Of a stretch of 64,000 nt of DNA, positions 40,601 to 53,090 are shown piece by piece. A program made the position numbers and the translations under genes. The notes beneath the pieces were generated by a model, which had not been told where the DNA came from, searched no databases, and saw only the letters and a list, made by a program, of their open reading frames with translations. The stretch lies in NCBI GenBank assembly GCA_963585895.1, contig OY757939.1, positions 29,529,731 through 29,593,730 of the forward strand. The letters are read 5' to 3'. The stretch comes from Sepioteuthis lessoniana (taxonomy: Eukaryota > Mollusca > Cephalopoda > Myopsida > Loliginidae). Each line of letters starts with the position of its first letter. Position 1 is the stretch's first letter.

Positions 40601-41343
40601 TCCGCACGGCTAGGGGGCACGACAAAGCCCTAGCCTTTCCTCGACTCGTTCGCTCGATCTCGCCCATACTAAGGCCCGGCAAACCTTAACCTCGGTTTTA
40701 GACCTTTGACTTGGTCCATAACACTAAGACACGGCTCAGTCTTAGTCACCAGCTCGCCCGACACTACATGACCAAGCTGCCATAACCGAACTCGACCTCG
40801 ACACTCTTGCAAGTTACAACGCAATCCACGTAACGACTCGCTGTTACGGACTGTCCTACCACTGCAACAACTGGCTCACGTACGACCCGCTGTACGAGCC
40901 AGAAACCAGATCGACACCCCCCCCGGTTAACCCAACGTACTGTCATAACCGGGAATATCGATCTACCAACCTCGACCGACCTCAGCTGCCCGCGACGACT
41001 GTCCAACGGTATCCAACGACCCGACCGAATCTCAGCTTACCAGCATCAAACATCCAGCTGTATCTCCACGACTCGACCAACGCCAGCTACCCTCGTCGAA
41101 CGTCCAGCTGCGAACATCTACAACGCGACTATACCAGCTAACGACGTAACTCATCCTAGCTGAAGACTACATACAACCGCCACGGACATTTACATACATG
41201 CTTGTAAATACGACAAATAAATTGTCTCTTGTTATAATAGTTATCTCGCCTTTTGTCCCTTCATTGTGTTTTGGCTGTTCTCATTCACATGTTTAACCGT
41301 ATAACTCATTTGCGGGGTCGACGTGCTTATCGGCTCCGCAACA

Positions 41344-41550
41344 CAAGTATTGCTATTTATTGTTTGTACACACTTGAATGCTTTGAAGTATGGCTATCTA
41401 CACTAATAGTTCTATTTGAAACAGTTACATGGTTTCAAGCATTGTAATCAAATACTAATGATTCAATTTAATATTAATCACGTGTTTGCACACAGTTAAA
41501 TGGTTTAAAGTATAATAAAGGATTACATGGTTCTATTTAAACTATAGATA
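41344..41550. repeat. Repeat F units, right of the solo LTR
   Basis: CAAGTATTGCTATTTATTG, TACATGGTTTCAAGCATTG and CACAGTTAAATGGTTTAAAG. Confidence 0.7.
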
Positions 41551-41554
41551 GGAC

Positions 41555-41770
41555 CATAACAGGTACTGCTACTTCGAGTCAGAGTGGACTAGCGAGTAAT
41601 GGCAATAAAGGAGTTCTCCACATTCCCCAAAAGGTCCGGGACTAGAGACTCACCATCAGATGGTTTAGTGTTATATCCTGGAGACTCGTTGTAAGAGGGG
41701 TCTTACCTCTCTGCAAAGATGCAGTCAGCGTATTCGACGACAGCCCCACCCAACTGGGCTGTCGTCCTTT
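41555..41770 (-). repeat. Repeat D, inverted
   Basis: ACTTCGAGTCAGAGTGGAC, then ATCCTGGAGACTCGTTG and GATGCAGTCAGCGTATTCG, ending CCAACTGGGCTG. Confidence 0.8.
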
Positions 41771-42230
41771 CGGATGTTCCGTCAATGGATATGATTATTA
41801 GGAAACAAAAAAGTTTAAAATCATATTGTTTTATAGAAACAGGAAACAGTTGACATACTAATTCATATGACAAGCAATAAGTAATCGAGGAGATAATTAT
41901 TCAACTGGCCTTTATATGATATTATGATGAAAGAGACTTCCGGGTAATTTCGTGGTTGGAAGATAATGACATCTTTTACTTTGAATGTACACATTTCTCC
42001 GTTCTACTTTGAATGCGGTAAATATGGTTTTATTGCTTGTGTCATATCAAAGAGAAACGTCATTTATTATATTGTGACAGACAGAATGGAAGTGGCTAGA
42101 CCTCTTTGAGGTTTCAAATTTTGTGCGGCTTCCTAATATCTACCATAGAAGGAATCCTTTGTAAGTTAATTGTTACTAAGTTAAACGAATATGAATCAAA
42201 TATTTATCTTCTACTTTGTCGTCTATTTTT
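41771..42230. other. Unassigned sequence
   Basis: No recognised feature. Confidence 0.4.
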
Positions 42231-42380
42231 TCTTCCTTCCTTCCTTCCTTCATTCTTCTTTTATTTTCTTTCAATATTTATTTCTATATTTCTACCTGTC
42301 TTCATCCTTTTGCTTTTATCATTCTTGTTTTTTTTTTTTTTTTAATTATTATTTTTTTTTTTTAATCATTATTATTTTAT
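42231..42380. repeat. T-rich and (TTCC)n low-complexity tract
   Basis: TTCC repeats at 42233-42252 and poly-T runs near 42329-42363. Confidence 0.85.
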
Positions 42381-42414
42381 TCATTAAATCCCGTTCTACC
42401 TTCCGAAAATAGAC

Positions 42415-42770
42415 ATTGGCCCAGTTGCCTGAATACACCGACTACATCTCTACAGTGGAGTATAAGACCCATCTTAATGTGTGCCTTGAATATGACACTG
42501 AAACATCTGATGATGAGGTTCCGATCCTGGAGCTTTGAAAAATGTGGAGTACCCCTCATTGCCATTACTCTCAGATTCACTCTGACCCGAAGTGGTAGTA
42601 ATTGGTAAGGTCCTATTTATAAGTCAAATAGAAATATTCAATTATTTACTTGAAACAATTTAACTATGTGCAAACAAATGACTGATATCTAATTGAAATT
42701 TAAGAATTTAATCGAAATACTTGAAACCATTTAACTGTGTGCGAACACACGGGCTTTTTAAATTCCTTTT
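42415..42770 (+). repeat. Repeat D followed by inverted repeat F units
   Basis: TGAATACACCGACTACATCT, GTGCCTTGAATATGACACTG and TTCACTCTGACCCGAAGTGG give D. TTGAAACCATTTAACTGTG gives inverted F. Confidence 0.75.
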
Positions 42771-42789
42771 TAAATTATATATATATATA

Positions 42790-43140
42790 TATAGAGAGAG
42801 AGAGATCAGACATTAAATAATCTAAATGCCATGCCCTAAAACACAACCAACATGTTCATACACAGTTGAAAAAGCACACACGCACACGCATAGAGTATGG
42901 ATCATAGACAAGTAGACCCCATAACAGTTTTTTCTATAAAATGTTAGTTTTCTTCAAAACTGAAGTAACCAGGTTTTTATTTATTCAAGTGAATATTATA
43001 CAATCAAAACGGGTATTATTAGGTATTATCTTCAGCCAAATTCTACTGCACTGAAGCTCTGTAACCAAAAATATGAACATGTATAAGTCTAAAGATAAGT
43101 ACATACTTACTATTGTTCAAATAGAAATAGCAGAATCCTG
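42790..43140. other. Unassigned sequence
   Basis: A short (TA)n(GA)n run at 42778-42806 and a decayed hairpin nearby. No gene. Confidence 0.4.
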
Positions 43141-43143
43141 GCT

Positions 43144-43145
<2 letters not shown>

Positions 43146-43203
<58 letters not shown>
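43146..43203. repeat. (TA)n microsatellite
   Basis: TA tract directly joined to the tail of an inverted SINE B. Confidence 0.95.
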
Positions 43204-43204
<1 letters not shown>

Positions 43205-43481
43205 CCCCTCCGCACAAGCAGGATGTGACATAAAGATTATCTTCAAACGTTTGAATTCAGAGTTTTTCCTATTCCTCGACCTGTTGCCATACAATGGTTA
43301 AAGAGCCCAATCTGCCCAACCCTTTACCCATAGATGGGAGAAGAAGTTGTAAGTTGTATTCATACCTTTCCCTAGAACATTAGCGTTTTTGGAAATATGA
43401 AGCGCCTAGTCCAGGCTTTGAACCCGGATCGCCGTGTCCATTTTCTACAATGGTAAATCTTCCTTTACACCATCAACGCCT

Positions 43482-43482
<1 letters not shown>
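43204..43482 (-). repeat. SINE B, inverted, nearly full length
   Basis: CCCCTCCGCACAAGCAGGAT through TTGAACCCGGATCGCCGTG to TTTACACCATCAACGCCTC. A second (TA)n tract abuts the head at 43484. Confidence 0.85.

Positions 43483-43483
<1 letters not shown>

Positions 43484-43538
<55 letters not shown>
43484..43538. repeat. (TA)n microsatellite
   Basis: Uninterrupted TA tract. Confidence 0.95.
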
Positions 43539-43539
<1 letters not shown>

Positions 43540-43542
<3 letters not shown>

Positions 43543-44630
43543 GAATACTCCAAAATACTTGATAGTAGGTGTAACCTGTGCCTAGAAGAAAAGATATAAA
43601 TTATGATGTACCCGGACCCTGGAAAATTATCGAATCAGAGATGTGATTTAATAGCTAGATGTAGGCATAGAAATAAATTTAAACTATAGAAAAATATCAT
43701 AGATAATGTTTAATTAACTAAAAAATAGGATTAATTTGAGATTTGAGGTGAAATGAATAAAATAAAATAATGGGAAGACACCATGTGATGTGAATGAACG
43801 TTTCAATGGGAAGGTAACTGAATTAATGGGCACGAATATAAATTTTGAATTAAAAATTTTAATTTTAAATTTTGAATTTAATTTAAGATAAGTATTACTG
43901 TAATCTTTACGTAAGGTTAATAACAATTGTTGTAATTCCCTAAATTATTGTTAAATCTGGAGATTTACGTTGAAATGTATTTAGAATTTACGATTCTTAA
44001 AATTTTAAATTTAATTTATTGTAGAAAGTGAGTTTTGAATATACGTCTAGTTACTTTATTGTGATTCTGACTGGTAATAAAAAGAAAAACCGGAAGCGAG
44101 TAAATGGGGAGGAAACTCTTCACCCCTCTTCTACCCACTCCCATCCTGCCCTCCTGTGTCTATTCTGACCGTAATTATTTTATGCATTGGATCTGAAGAA
44201 GTCCTGTTATTTTTTGGTGTTATTGATTCATATCAATACCCATAATAGGATGGAAATAAATCCATAGTCCTATTGTGACCGGTTTTTGTTTTTTCTTAAA
44301 TATATATAAGTGTGTGTTTGTGTGTGTATAATCATAATGGCTAAATTCAAGAGCATAAATTCAGTCAAGAAGAGAATAAATCCTTTTAATTGCAGACGAA
44401 CAATTTTTTCATCAGTGGAATTATTTGAACGTTAATAATCATTTACCTTCTCAAAACTAAAGAAAAAAAATCAAAGCTATATTTGTTAACATTCAAACAA
44501 GAGGAAGAACAGAAAATGAAACAAATATTCAATTTTATTTTACAATGTAACTTTTTACTAAAATTCCTCAGATATTTTTTATCTGTCTGTCATCACATAA
44601 CGGTTACACCATTCTTACAGAAGAATGGTT
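43540..44630. other. Unassigned AT-rich sequence, about 1.1 kb
   Basis: AATTTTAAATT palindromes cluster at 43845-43885. No gene, tRNA-like head or known terminal repeat. Confidence 0.4.
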
Positions 44631-44635
44631 TCAAA

Positions 44636-45435
44636 CACACTTCTACAGTAAAAACCATTTTAATGCATTCCTATAGTAAAACTCCTTCTCATGTATTTAT
44701 ATGGTAAAATGTCTTTTCTCCTGCCTATCTATTGCAAAACCCTTTCCAATACACTCATATAGTCAAACCCTTTCCAATGCATTCCTATTTTAAAACTCTT
44801 TCCGATTAATTCCTATTTTAAAACCCATTCCAATGAATTCCTATTTTAAAACTCTTTCCAATGCATTCCTATTTTAAAACCCTTTCCAATGCATTCCTAT
44901 TTTAAAACTCTTTTCAATGAATTCCTATTTTAAAACTCTTTCGAATGCATTCCTATTTTAAAACTCTTTCCAATGCATTCTTACGGTAAAACCCAATCCA
45001 ATACATTTATGTTGTCAAATCCTTTCCAAGGCATTATAAGACCTATTTTTATGAATTCCTATAACAAAACCTTTTCTGGTGCTTTTCAATAATAGAACTA
45101 TTTCCAATGAATTCTAATGGTAAAACCCTTTCCAATGTATTTAATGGTAATTTTTAAAAATGTATTTCTGTAGTAAAATCATTCATGATATATTCCTATA
45201 GTAAAGGGCTTTATAACGCATTCCTTTCGTAAAACACCTTTTTAATGTATTCTAAAGGTAAATACTTTTTAGTGTAATCCTTTCAACTTCACTCCTATAG
45301 CAAAACCTTTTCCAATGCATTTCTTTTGTACAATCTTTTCCAATGCATTCCTATAATAAAGCACTTTCGAATGCATTCCTATAATAAAACCCTTTAGTAC
45401 AATCCTTTCCAATGCATTCCTATAATAAAACCCTT
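44636..45435. repeat. 28-bp minisatellite, locus 2
   Basis: About 28 units of the same TTCCTATAGTAAAACCC plus TTTCCAATGCA repeat as at 37385-37785. A local variant with ATTTTAAAACTC is amplified at about 44785-44965. Confidence 0.9.
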
Positions 45436-45570
45436 TTAACTGCACTCTAGGAGTGCATCTTAGACCCTCTTTCCCACAAGAGTTGTCCTGGGTAGGACAC
45501 TGCATCTAAGGGCGAGGCTCCAGTCCTGAAGCTCTGAGGAATGTGAAGTACCTTTTAATTGCCATTACTC
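45436..45570 (+). repeat. Repeat D fragment
   Basis: GAGTGCATCTTAGACCC, then GAGGCTCCAGTCCTGAAGCT and TTGCCATTACTCC. Confidence 0.6.
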
Positions 45571-45589
45571 CAATATACTATATCTTATC

Positions 45590-45753
45590 GCTCAGCCATC
45601 AGGGGACATACATCAGCTCGAGAATTATAAAGTTTTCGTTTGTTTACATTTTGCTTTACCGGATACCAGAGTGCTCAACAATTCATTGGAAGAGCTTTGC
45701 ATTACAAGAGTGGCAGCCGTTAATTCCTTCGCCAGAGTGCTCAACCCCCGGGA

Positions 45754-45755
<2 letters not shown>
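45590..45755 (-). repeat. Fragment of the hammerhead-bearing repeat, ribozyme part absent
   Basis: GAGTGCTCAACAATTCATTG, AAGAGCTTTGC and GCCAGAGTGCTCAACCCC match 15330-15425. The ribozyme-proximal end is not present. Confidence 0.5.
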
Positions 45756-45756
<1 letters not shown>

Positions 45757-45837
<81 letters not shown>

Positions 45838-45911
45838 GAACCTCTAATACATATATATAGACGAAGCTCATATATATATGTGTATATATATATATATATA
45901 TATGAGCCTCG

Positions 45912-46002
<91 letters not shown>
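45757..46002. repeat. (CA)n(TA)n(GA)n compound microsatellite
   Basis: About 50 bp of CA, several TA runs with GAAGCTCATATATA-type interruptions, and about 35 bp of GA. Confidence 0.95.
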
Positions 46003-46004
<2 letters not shown>

Positions 46005-46005
<1 letters not shown>

Positions 46006-46748
46006 AAGCTCATTCAATAAATAGGTGAATTTTTTTAAAAAAAGCAAAATACATTTTTTTCAGAATTTATTTCCATAAATGTAAATTCTATATTATTTCT
46101 AAATGATTTACACCAAAAATAATGTTTATCTCGCAAAAATATTTATTTTGAGGCTATCCGAAATGGCAGCAAATCAAACAGAGTGCCCCCACCGAGGGGG
46201 CTTGAATAAATTTCTGTCATCAAATTTTTGCTGGCCGAGAAAAGTAAACCACGAGAAAATTATGAAAGGATTTTTAATGTGTACAGAGAAGCAAGATTTA
46301 ATTTTAAAAATATTTACAAATAAGCTAAACGCAGGTTTTCTACTCCGAGCCAGAGTAGAAAAGGCAGTTCATTGAAGAAAAACACACCGACTCTCCGGTA
46401 TATAAAATATTTGGGGCACAGCGGTCAGTTAAGAATAGCCCAGTTGCAGTTGCAGAGGGGTAAGACTCCCACAACGAGTGGTCCAGTCGACTAGGGCTGT
46501 CGAATACACCGACTGCATCTTTACAGAGTGCTAAGACTCCTCTAACGAGTGTCCTGTGGCCCAGTCGCCTGGGGATGTAGAATACACCGACTGCATCTCT
46601 ACAGAGGGGTAAGACTCCTCCAACAATGTTCTGGGACATGAAAGGACTCATGACTAATTTCATCACTAATTTCTTTGAAAATGTTGCAATTGTACTTTCT
46701 ATTGCCAACTCCTTTGGCAAAATTCACCTTATTTATTGAATGACCCCT
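46005..46748 (-). mobile_element. Non-autonomous element with mariner-like ends
   Basis: Terminal inverted repeats: AAAGCTCATTCAATAAATAG at 46005 and, on the reverse strand, AGGGGTCATTCAATAAATAA from 46748. The right part is homologous to 27864-28140. No transposase motif was found. Three partial repeat D units sit inside at 46435-46625. Confidence 0.7.
46435..46625 (+). repeat. Repeat D head segments, three partial copies in tandem
   Basis: GGGTAAGACTCCCACAACGA, GAATACACCGACTGCATCTT and GAATACACCGACTGCATCTC mark three successive head units. The insert is absent from the related copy at 27864. Confidence 0.75.
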
Positions 46749-46749
46749 G

Positions 46750-47238
46750 TTTATATGTATGTGTGTGTATGTGAAAGCGTGTGTGTGTATTTGTGTGCGT
46801 GCGTAAGAAAGCGCACGTGTATGTGAAAGCGAGTGTGTTTGAATATGTGTATGTGTATGTATGAAAGCGCACGCGTGTGTGTATGTGAAAGTATGTGTAT
46901 TTGTGTGTATATGTGAGTTCGTACGTGTGAAAGTATGTGTTTGTCTGCAGTGTATGTGAAAGCGTATGTGCGTGTGTATGAAAGCGTATGTGTGTGGGGG
47001 GTTAAAGCGTATGTGTGTGTGTGTGTGTGTGTTTGAATATGTGTATGTGCGAAAGCGCGCGCGCGTGTATATGTGAAAGCATGCGTATGTGTGTGTGCAT
47101 GTGTTTGTGTGTGTGAAAGTATGTGTTTGTGTGCATGTGTACGTGAAAGCGAATGTGTGTATTTGTGAAAGCGTATGTGGTGGGGGTGAAAAGCGTGTCT
47201 GTGTTTGTGTGTGTGAAAGCGCGCTTATGTATGTGTGA

Positions 47239-47299
<61 letters not shown>

Positions 47300-47300
47300 C
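46750..47300. repeat. TG-rich minisatellite ending in (TG)n
   Basis: Loose units of about 25-30 bp carry TGTGTGTATGTGAAAGCG. A pure TG run of about 50 bp is at 47245-47298. Confidence 0.9.
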
Positions 47301-47825
47301 TTGTTTTTTTTTATTGAAAGTGCATTTAAAACGATAAAACTAATGCAACAAGTGATAATTATAATTTTTTAAATGTTATTTTATCCGAAGCAATGAAAAA
47401 GCTAATCATAGCGGATATTGCTTGAGCACGAGTCTGGACGTCTTGATTTAATTGGATGACGCCAAATCTCACGCAAGAAAAAGTGTCGGTTGGAAGGGGT
47501 GAAGATGTTTAGGTTGAAGATAGAACAATATGGAAAAATATCTCGGTGTAAATTTAAAGCCTCGTGGATCAAGCGGGAGAAAAAACTATACGCGGCTAAT
47601 AAATTGCTTTTAGTTCTCGACATAAATCTATTGAAAAGGAAATCAAACACTTTTCCTTTTAGGCGTATTTGTTTTGGGACATATTAACTAGAAATGTTTA
47701 TGACCTCCGTACGTCAGAAGCGGCATAATGATATTGTTATATAATAGAAGTGCGTGCGTAAATCGGATAAAGAAAGGAAAAAGGAAATAAGAAAAGCGTG
47801 TGTACTAAATATGGAGGAGTGAGAA
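47301..47825. other. Unassigned sequence
   Basis: No gene or repeat recognised. Confidence 0.4.
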
Positions 47826-47953
47826 AGAAAGAAAGAAAGAATGAATGAATGAATGTTGTGAATAACAAATGGTAAAAGAAAAATAGTAGAAGAAAGAAAG
47901 AAAGAAAGAAAGAAAGAATCTTGTGAATAACTAGTAGTAAGAGAAAAATAGTA

Positions 47954-47990
<37 letters not shown>

Positions 47991-48025
47991 ATGGTTAGAG
48001 AAAAATAGTGGAAGAAAGAAAATAG

Positions 48026-48067
<42 letters not shown>

Positions 48068-48068
48068 T
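47826..48068. repeat. (GAAA)n microsatellite block
   Basis: Four AAAG/GAAA runs are separated by a shared unit (GTTAGAGAAAAATAGTGGAA type). Confidence 0.95.
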
Positions 48069-48560
48069 CTGCCGTGAATAAGGCGAAAGGGTACTCGTGT
48101 ATTTTTTTAAATAAACACCCTAATGGATTTCTCCTCGTTCAAGCTCTGGCATCGATAAAGTTGATTTATTTCTGTAGGTAAACGTTTTCCTGTGAAATAT
48201 ATTGGACATTCCTTCAAAGATATTCACTTCTATTTGGAAGAGAAAATATAAAAAATGAGATCAAAGTCCCTCATAAGTTAGTTAAATTATATTTAGTTAA
48301 ACCCTTCACTCTTGGATAGAAAATCGTAATGCAAATTATATAAAATTTAGAATTTAGTTATCGTTTTCAAAATTATCGTCTCTTAAACATTTTTCTGTCC
48401 TTGACTGTCAAATTCTACATTAGGATTTTTACTCTTCTATTTCTGAAAAATTGTTTGATGACGTAATAACTTGGCTCATCGATTTCGTTGTGTACATGAG
48501 GAGATCAAGATAGTTATGCATTTTCATGAGTCTATGTTATCCCTAAGTGACGGTACATAT
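48069..48560. other. Unassigned sequence
   Basis: No recognised feature. Confidence 0.4.
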
Positions 48561-48564
48561 TTAC

Positions 48565-48785
48565 ACAACCCACACGGTATGACGCAAGGTCAATTTTTAA
48601 TTTACTTTGAAGTCAGTGTTGTACTTCTCAGACTAGCTGCTAAAGAACCCAATCCGCCATATTATTTACCCATATCTGAAGTGGTGAGAAGAGATGGATT
48701 CATGCCTTACCCAAGAGCATTAGAGCGACGTAAAACGTAAACAGCGTCGTCCAGGATTTGAACTCCGGCCACCAGTGATTTGATG
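48565..48785 (-). repeat. SINE B, inverted, diverged
   Basis: ACACGGTATGACGCAAGGTC (inverted tail), AAAGAACCCAATCCGCC, and GTCCAGGATTTGAACTCCGG (inverted B box). Confidence 0.75.
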
Positions 48786-48794
48786 CAGACTTGC

Positions 48795-49590
48795 AAAGTC
48801 GGCTAGGGCTGTAGAATACACCAACTGCACTTCTGCAGAGGGGGTAAAACCCCCTCAACGAGTGTCCTGGATATGACACTAAACAATCCAATGGTGAAGC
48901 TCCAGTAATGCAGGAGCTTTGGGGAATGTGGGGTACCCCTTCATTGCCATTGCTTTCAGGTTCACTCTGGCCCGGAGTTGTAGCACTATATCGAGTCCTA
49001 TCTATGGTTCAAATAGAACTAAACTATGGTTTCGAGTGTTTACTTTTTTTGCATTTAAATTGCGTATTCATGCTAAACTGAATTGTTTAAAATAGATCTG
49101 TTTTGACATTTCAACTGCGTACTTATGCTAAACTGAATTATCTGAAATAAACTGTTTTTACATTTAACTCTGTGTATTTCACAAGAGGAATGTGTCCTTC
49201 CTGGAAGCAAGCATAAGCTGAATACTTATCTTAAAGTGAATTGTTTGAAATGGAACTGTTTTGTATGCTAAACTGAATTGTTTGAAATAGAATTGTTTTT
49301 GACATTTAAACTGTACTTACACTAAACGGAATTGTTTGAAATAGAACTGTTTTGACATTTGACTGGATGTGTAAACAAAAACTCTACTTAAACTAAACTG
49401 AATTATTTGAATTAGAACTATTTGATTAAACTGAATAGCTTGAAATGGAAATTTTTTGACAATTAAACTGTGTACTTATGCTAAACTGAATTGTTTGAAA
49501 TAGAACTGTTTATTTGTATAAACTGGATTTGGCATTAAATTACCAACAAAGGTTGATATGCCATAAAACCCAACCAACCAACTGGATGCA
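48795..49590 (+). repeat. Repeat D, longest copy, with an expanded 3' array and hairpin tail
   Basis: The head GTAGAATACACCAACTGCAC, GTGTCCTGGATATGACACTA, GGAGCTTTGGGGAATGTGG and TTCACTCTGGCCCGGAG are followed by about eight diverged units of CTAAACTGAATTGTTTGAAA. The tail is GGCATTAAATTACC with GGTTGATATGCC, then (CCAA)n. Confidence 0.85.
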
Positions 49591-49667
49591 GACCAAGAAA
49601 AATGATGACTGTTTCAGTTTTGCAATGGGTTCTTATGATATGATTGAGGTCTTCCTATGTGGAGGAG

Positions 49668-49895
49668 GAGTTCCACTGGCGTTGTGGCTAACGTGCAAAA
49701 CTGCAACATCGAAGTAAGATAGTTCAAACTCCAGTTGCACTATTACGTTCAATTTCAGACTTAGGAAAAGTATGAACATCCTTATGTCCCCAGCTATGGT
49801 TTAAATACTACCATTACTGTTCTTATACAAGGATGGCTTTGGCATTAAATAACCTATGAAGGTTCATATGCCATTAAACAAAGAAACTATCTATC
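49668..49895 (+). repeat. SINE A, nearly full length
   Basis: The head GGCGTTGTGGCTAACGTGC, B-box-like AGTTCAAACTCC, and the tail GGCATTAAATAACC with GGTTCATATGCC, ending AAACAAAGAAAC. Confidence 0.85.
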
Positions 49896-49954
49896 TTCAT
49901 AGGTTCCTAGTATTTATGATATTGTTATTTATGCTTTTTCCATCCTTTCTATTC

Positions 49955-50445
49955 CCAGCTATCGGTTAAATTGTACCGTGACTGTTCTTTTACACAGATG
50001 GCTTTAGCATTAAATAATCCACAAAAGTTGATATGCCATTAAAGAAAGAAACTAAAGAAAAAGGAGCAAGTCTAAAAAAAAATAGATCTTTACTTTTTAT
50101 CTGCTACGTTTGCCAAAACAAATCTTTACCTATTTGTTTAACTGTTTAAAGAAAGGTGTTTTTTTTTTGTTTTGTTTTGTTTTGTTAGTAACTATAAAAT
50201 AGATCTTTACTTTATATCAGCTACATTTGCCAAAACAAATCTTTACCTATCAACCATGGAGGTTGATAGGTCATTAAACTGAGAAACCAAACCAATCTAA
50301 ACCATCTATATCTATAGGTTCCTAGTATTTATATTATTATCATTCGTGCATTTTCTGTCCTCTCTATTCCAAGCAATGGGTTAATAGTACCACGACTGTT
50401 TTTTTTCCCAAGGATGGCTTTGGTATAAGATAACCCGTGAAGATA
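49955..50445 (+). repeat. Three SINE A 3' halves
   Basis: TTCCCAGCTATCGGTTAAAT with AGCATTAAATAATCC (to 50060), a short CATGGAGGTTGATAGGTCATT (50255-50290), and ATTCCAAGCAATGGGTTAAT with GGTATAAGATAACCC (to 50445). A duplicated GCCAAAACAAATCTTTACC marks 50110 and 50229. Confidence 0.65.
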
Positions 50446-50457
50446 CCAAACCGATTG

Positions 50458-50720
50458 GTACACGTGGTATAACTGTTATCACCGTAAGAAATAGACACGA
50501 TGATTCGAGTTCAAGACCTGGATCAGGCTGTGTGCGTTTCACATAGCGCTAATACACTTAGAAAAGGTATGAATCTAACTATTTTCCCACTAACTATGAG
50601 TAAATAGGAGGATAGACTAGTTCTTTGGCCTTGGTGTTCAAGCACTCGGAGAGAAGGAAAACTGAATCTAAATCTGTTTAACTTGGTTTAGAATAGACTT
50701 TGTGTCACATCAGGCTTGTG
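50458..50720 (+). repeat. SINE B
   Basis: GTACACGTGGTATAACTGTT, GAGTTCAAGACC, and the tail TTTGTGTCACATCAGGC. Confidence 0.8.
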
Positions 50721-50827
50721 CTTTTGGTCTTTCAGAAGAAAAACAAAACAGGTGGATAGGGCCAGAAATGGACTTGTTGAGATTTTAAACTTGTATGGCT
50801 TTACCATCTGGTCTTAAGGAAGTCAAT

Positions 50828-50945
50828 TTTTTTACTTAGAGACGGCACAAGGCCGTATGGATGGGGCACCCAATGAGATTCGAACTCACTTGTGAAGGTT
50901 TAATAGACTGGATTGCTAACCATTACACCACCAAAGGCGCCCTGG
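50828..50945 (-). repeat. SINE E, inverted
   Basis: GCACAAGGCC, CAATGAGATTCGAACTCAC (inverted B box), and TTGCTAACCATTACACCACC (inverted A box). Confidence 0.85.
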
Positions 50946-51074
50946 TCTTAAGGAAGTCAGTCTTCTTGATATTAGTTTCAGTACTAACCATACAATAAAT
51001 ACTCAACATTCGTTCGCCTACTTATTTCATATTGGTACAATAAGCAGTCAACTGTCTATAGTTAGCGATCCTGG

Positions 51075-51205
51075 GTAGTACCGGTGACGTAATGGTTAAA
51101 GTGCTTGACTATGAAATCATTATAAGCGAGTTCGAATTCCGCTTGCACGGTTACAATCACTTTCGGAGCAATATCCGAGGGAAATCAAATCCTGAGTGTT
51201 CGTGA
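51075..51205 (+). repeat. SINE A, 5' part
   Basis: The head GACGTAATGGTTAAAGTGC with GAGTTCGAATTCC. It stops at a (TA)n tract at about 51206. Confidence 0.75.
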
Positions 51206-51224
51206 ATATATATATATATATATA

Positions 51225-51440
51225 TATGGTTCGTAAGCGAATAATTTGTAGGTAACATATTTAAACGAGTGAGTGCTCATTTATCTGCACTCAGTTAAAT
51301 GGTTTTAAGTTGTAAGCGAATAATTTGTTGGTAACATATTTAAACGAGTGGGAGCTCATTTGTTGGCTCCCAATTAAATGGTTTTAAGTAGTTATCTAAT
51401 ATTATTCGTTTGTTTGCACAGTCAAATGGTTTCTCGTATT
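51225..51440. repeat. Repeat F units with a local direct repeat
   Basis: GTAAGCGAATAATTTGTAGG ... GTTAAATGGTTTTAAGT occurs twice in a row (51234-51310 and 51311-51390). Confidence 0.8.
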
Positions 51441-51625
51441 TGGATTTCGTGGGTTATCTGATGCTAAAGCCATCCCTATGGAAGAGCAGAAGTCATACTA
51501 CTTAATCAGTGGCTGGTGAAGATACTACTTAATCAGTGGCTGGTGAAAATAAACGTAGCAGCGCGACTCTGGCTTCGTGGCTGCAGTCAAGCGCTTTAGC
51601 CATTATATCATGGGAAATCCTCCCC
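51441..51625 (-). repeat. SINE A, inverted, internally rearranged
   Basis: GGGTTATCTGATGC, then a duplicated ACTACTTAATCAGTGGCTGG, and an inverted head CAAGCGCTTTAGCCATTATA. Confidence 0.7.
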
Positions 51626-51686
51626 TTGATTGTAGCAATTTAACACTGATAATTTTATAAACTAACTTATCGATGGTTTAAAAGTA

Positions 51687-52791
<1,105 letters not shown>

Positions 52792-53090
52792 TTTTGAAAT
52801 TCACCATCTGTGACAATCAGGGCGTATTCCAATTGCTGCTGTAGCTGTTCATTTGAAGCTGAAATCATAAAAATTGGTCATTTATCTCATAAGATGTATA
52901 GTAATAACATACTGAATTTTCAAGAGTCTACGACAATTTTAAATGCCTGTACAAAAAAGTATATAAAATACAACTATAAAACAAGACTATCAACAAAACA
53001 TTGGGAAGAAAAATTTGTCTTCCGCTCTAACGATTTGTTTAAAAACAAAATTCAACTACTAACAATTCGTATAAATATATTAAAAAAAAC
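52792..53090. other. Unassigned sequence upstream of the mariner start
   Basis: An open frame of 98 codons at 52810-53106 has no recognisable motif and runs into a SINE tail, so I do not call it a gene. Confidence 0.35.

Larger units (their letters stand above)
39406..41343 (+). repeat. Probable solo LTR, GC-rich, 1,938 bp
   Basis: It starts TGCCGCGACC and ends CCGCAACA, giving TG...CA termini with imperfect inverted ends. CAAG flanks both sides (39402-39405 and 41344-41347), which fits a 4-bp target duplication. The host repeat F unit reads continuously if the insert is removed. A TATA-like CATATAAAAAGG is at 39667-39678 and AATAAA at 41216-41221, suggesting plus orientation. Base composition is far more GC-rich than the surroundings. 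Open frames inside lack known domains. Confidence 0.7.

Noticed and set aside
45683..46013. Several frames rich in Tyr-Ile and Cys-Val repeats
   Set aside because: They are translations of (TA)n, (CA)n and (GA)n microsatellites, as are similar frames at 6246-6563, 4650-4955 and 14919-15225.
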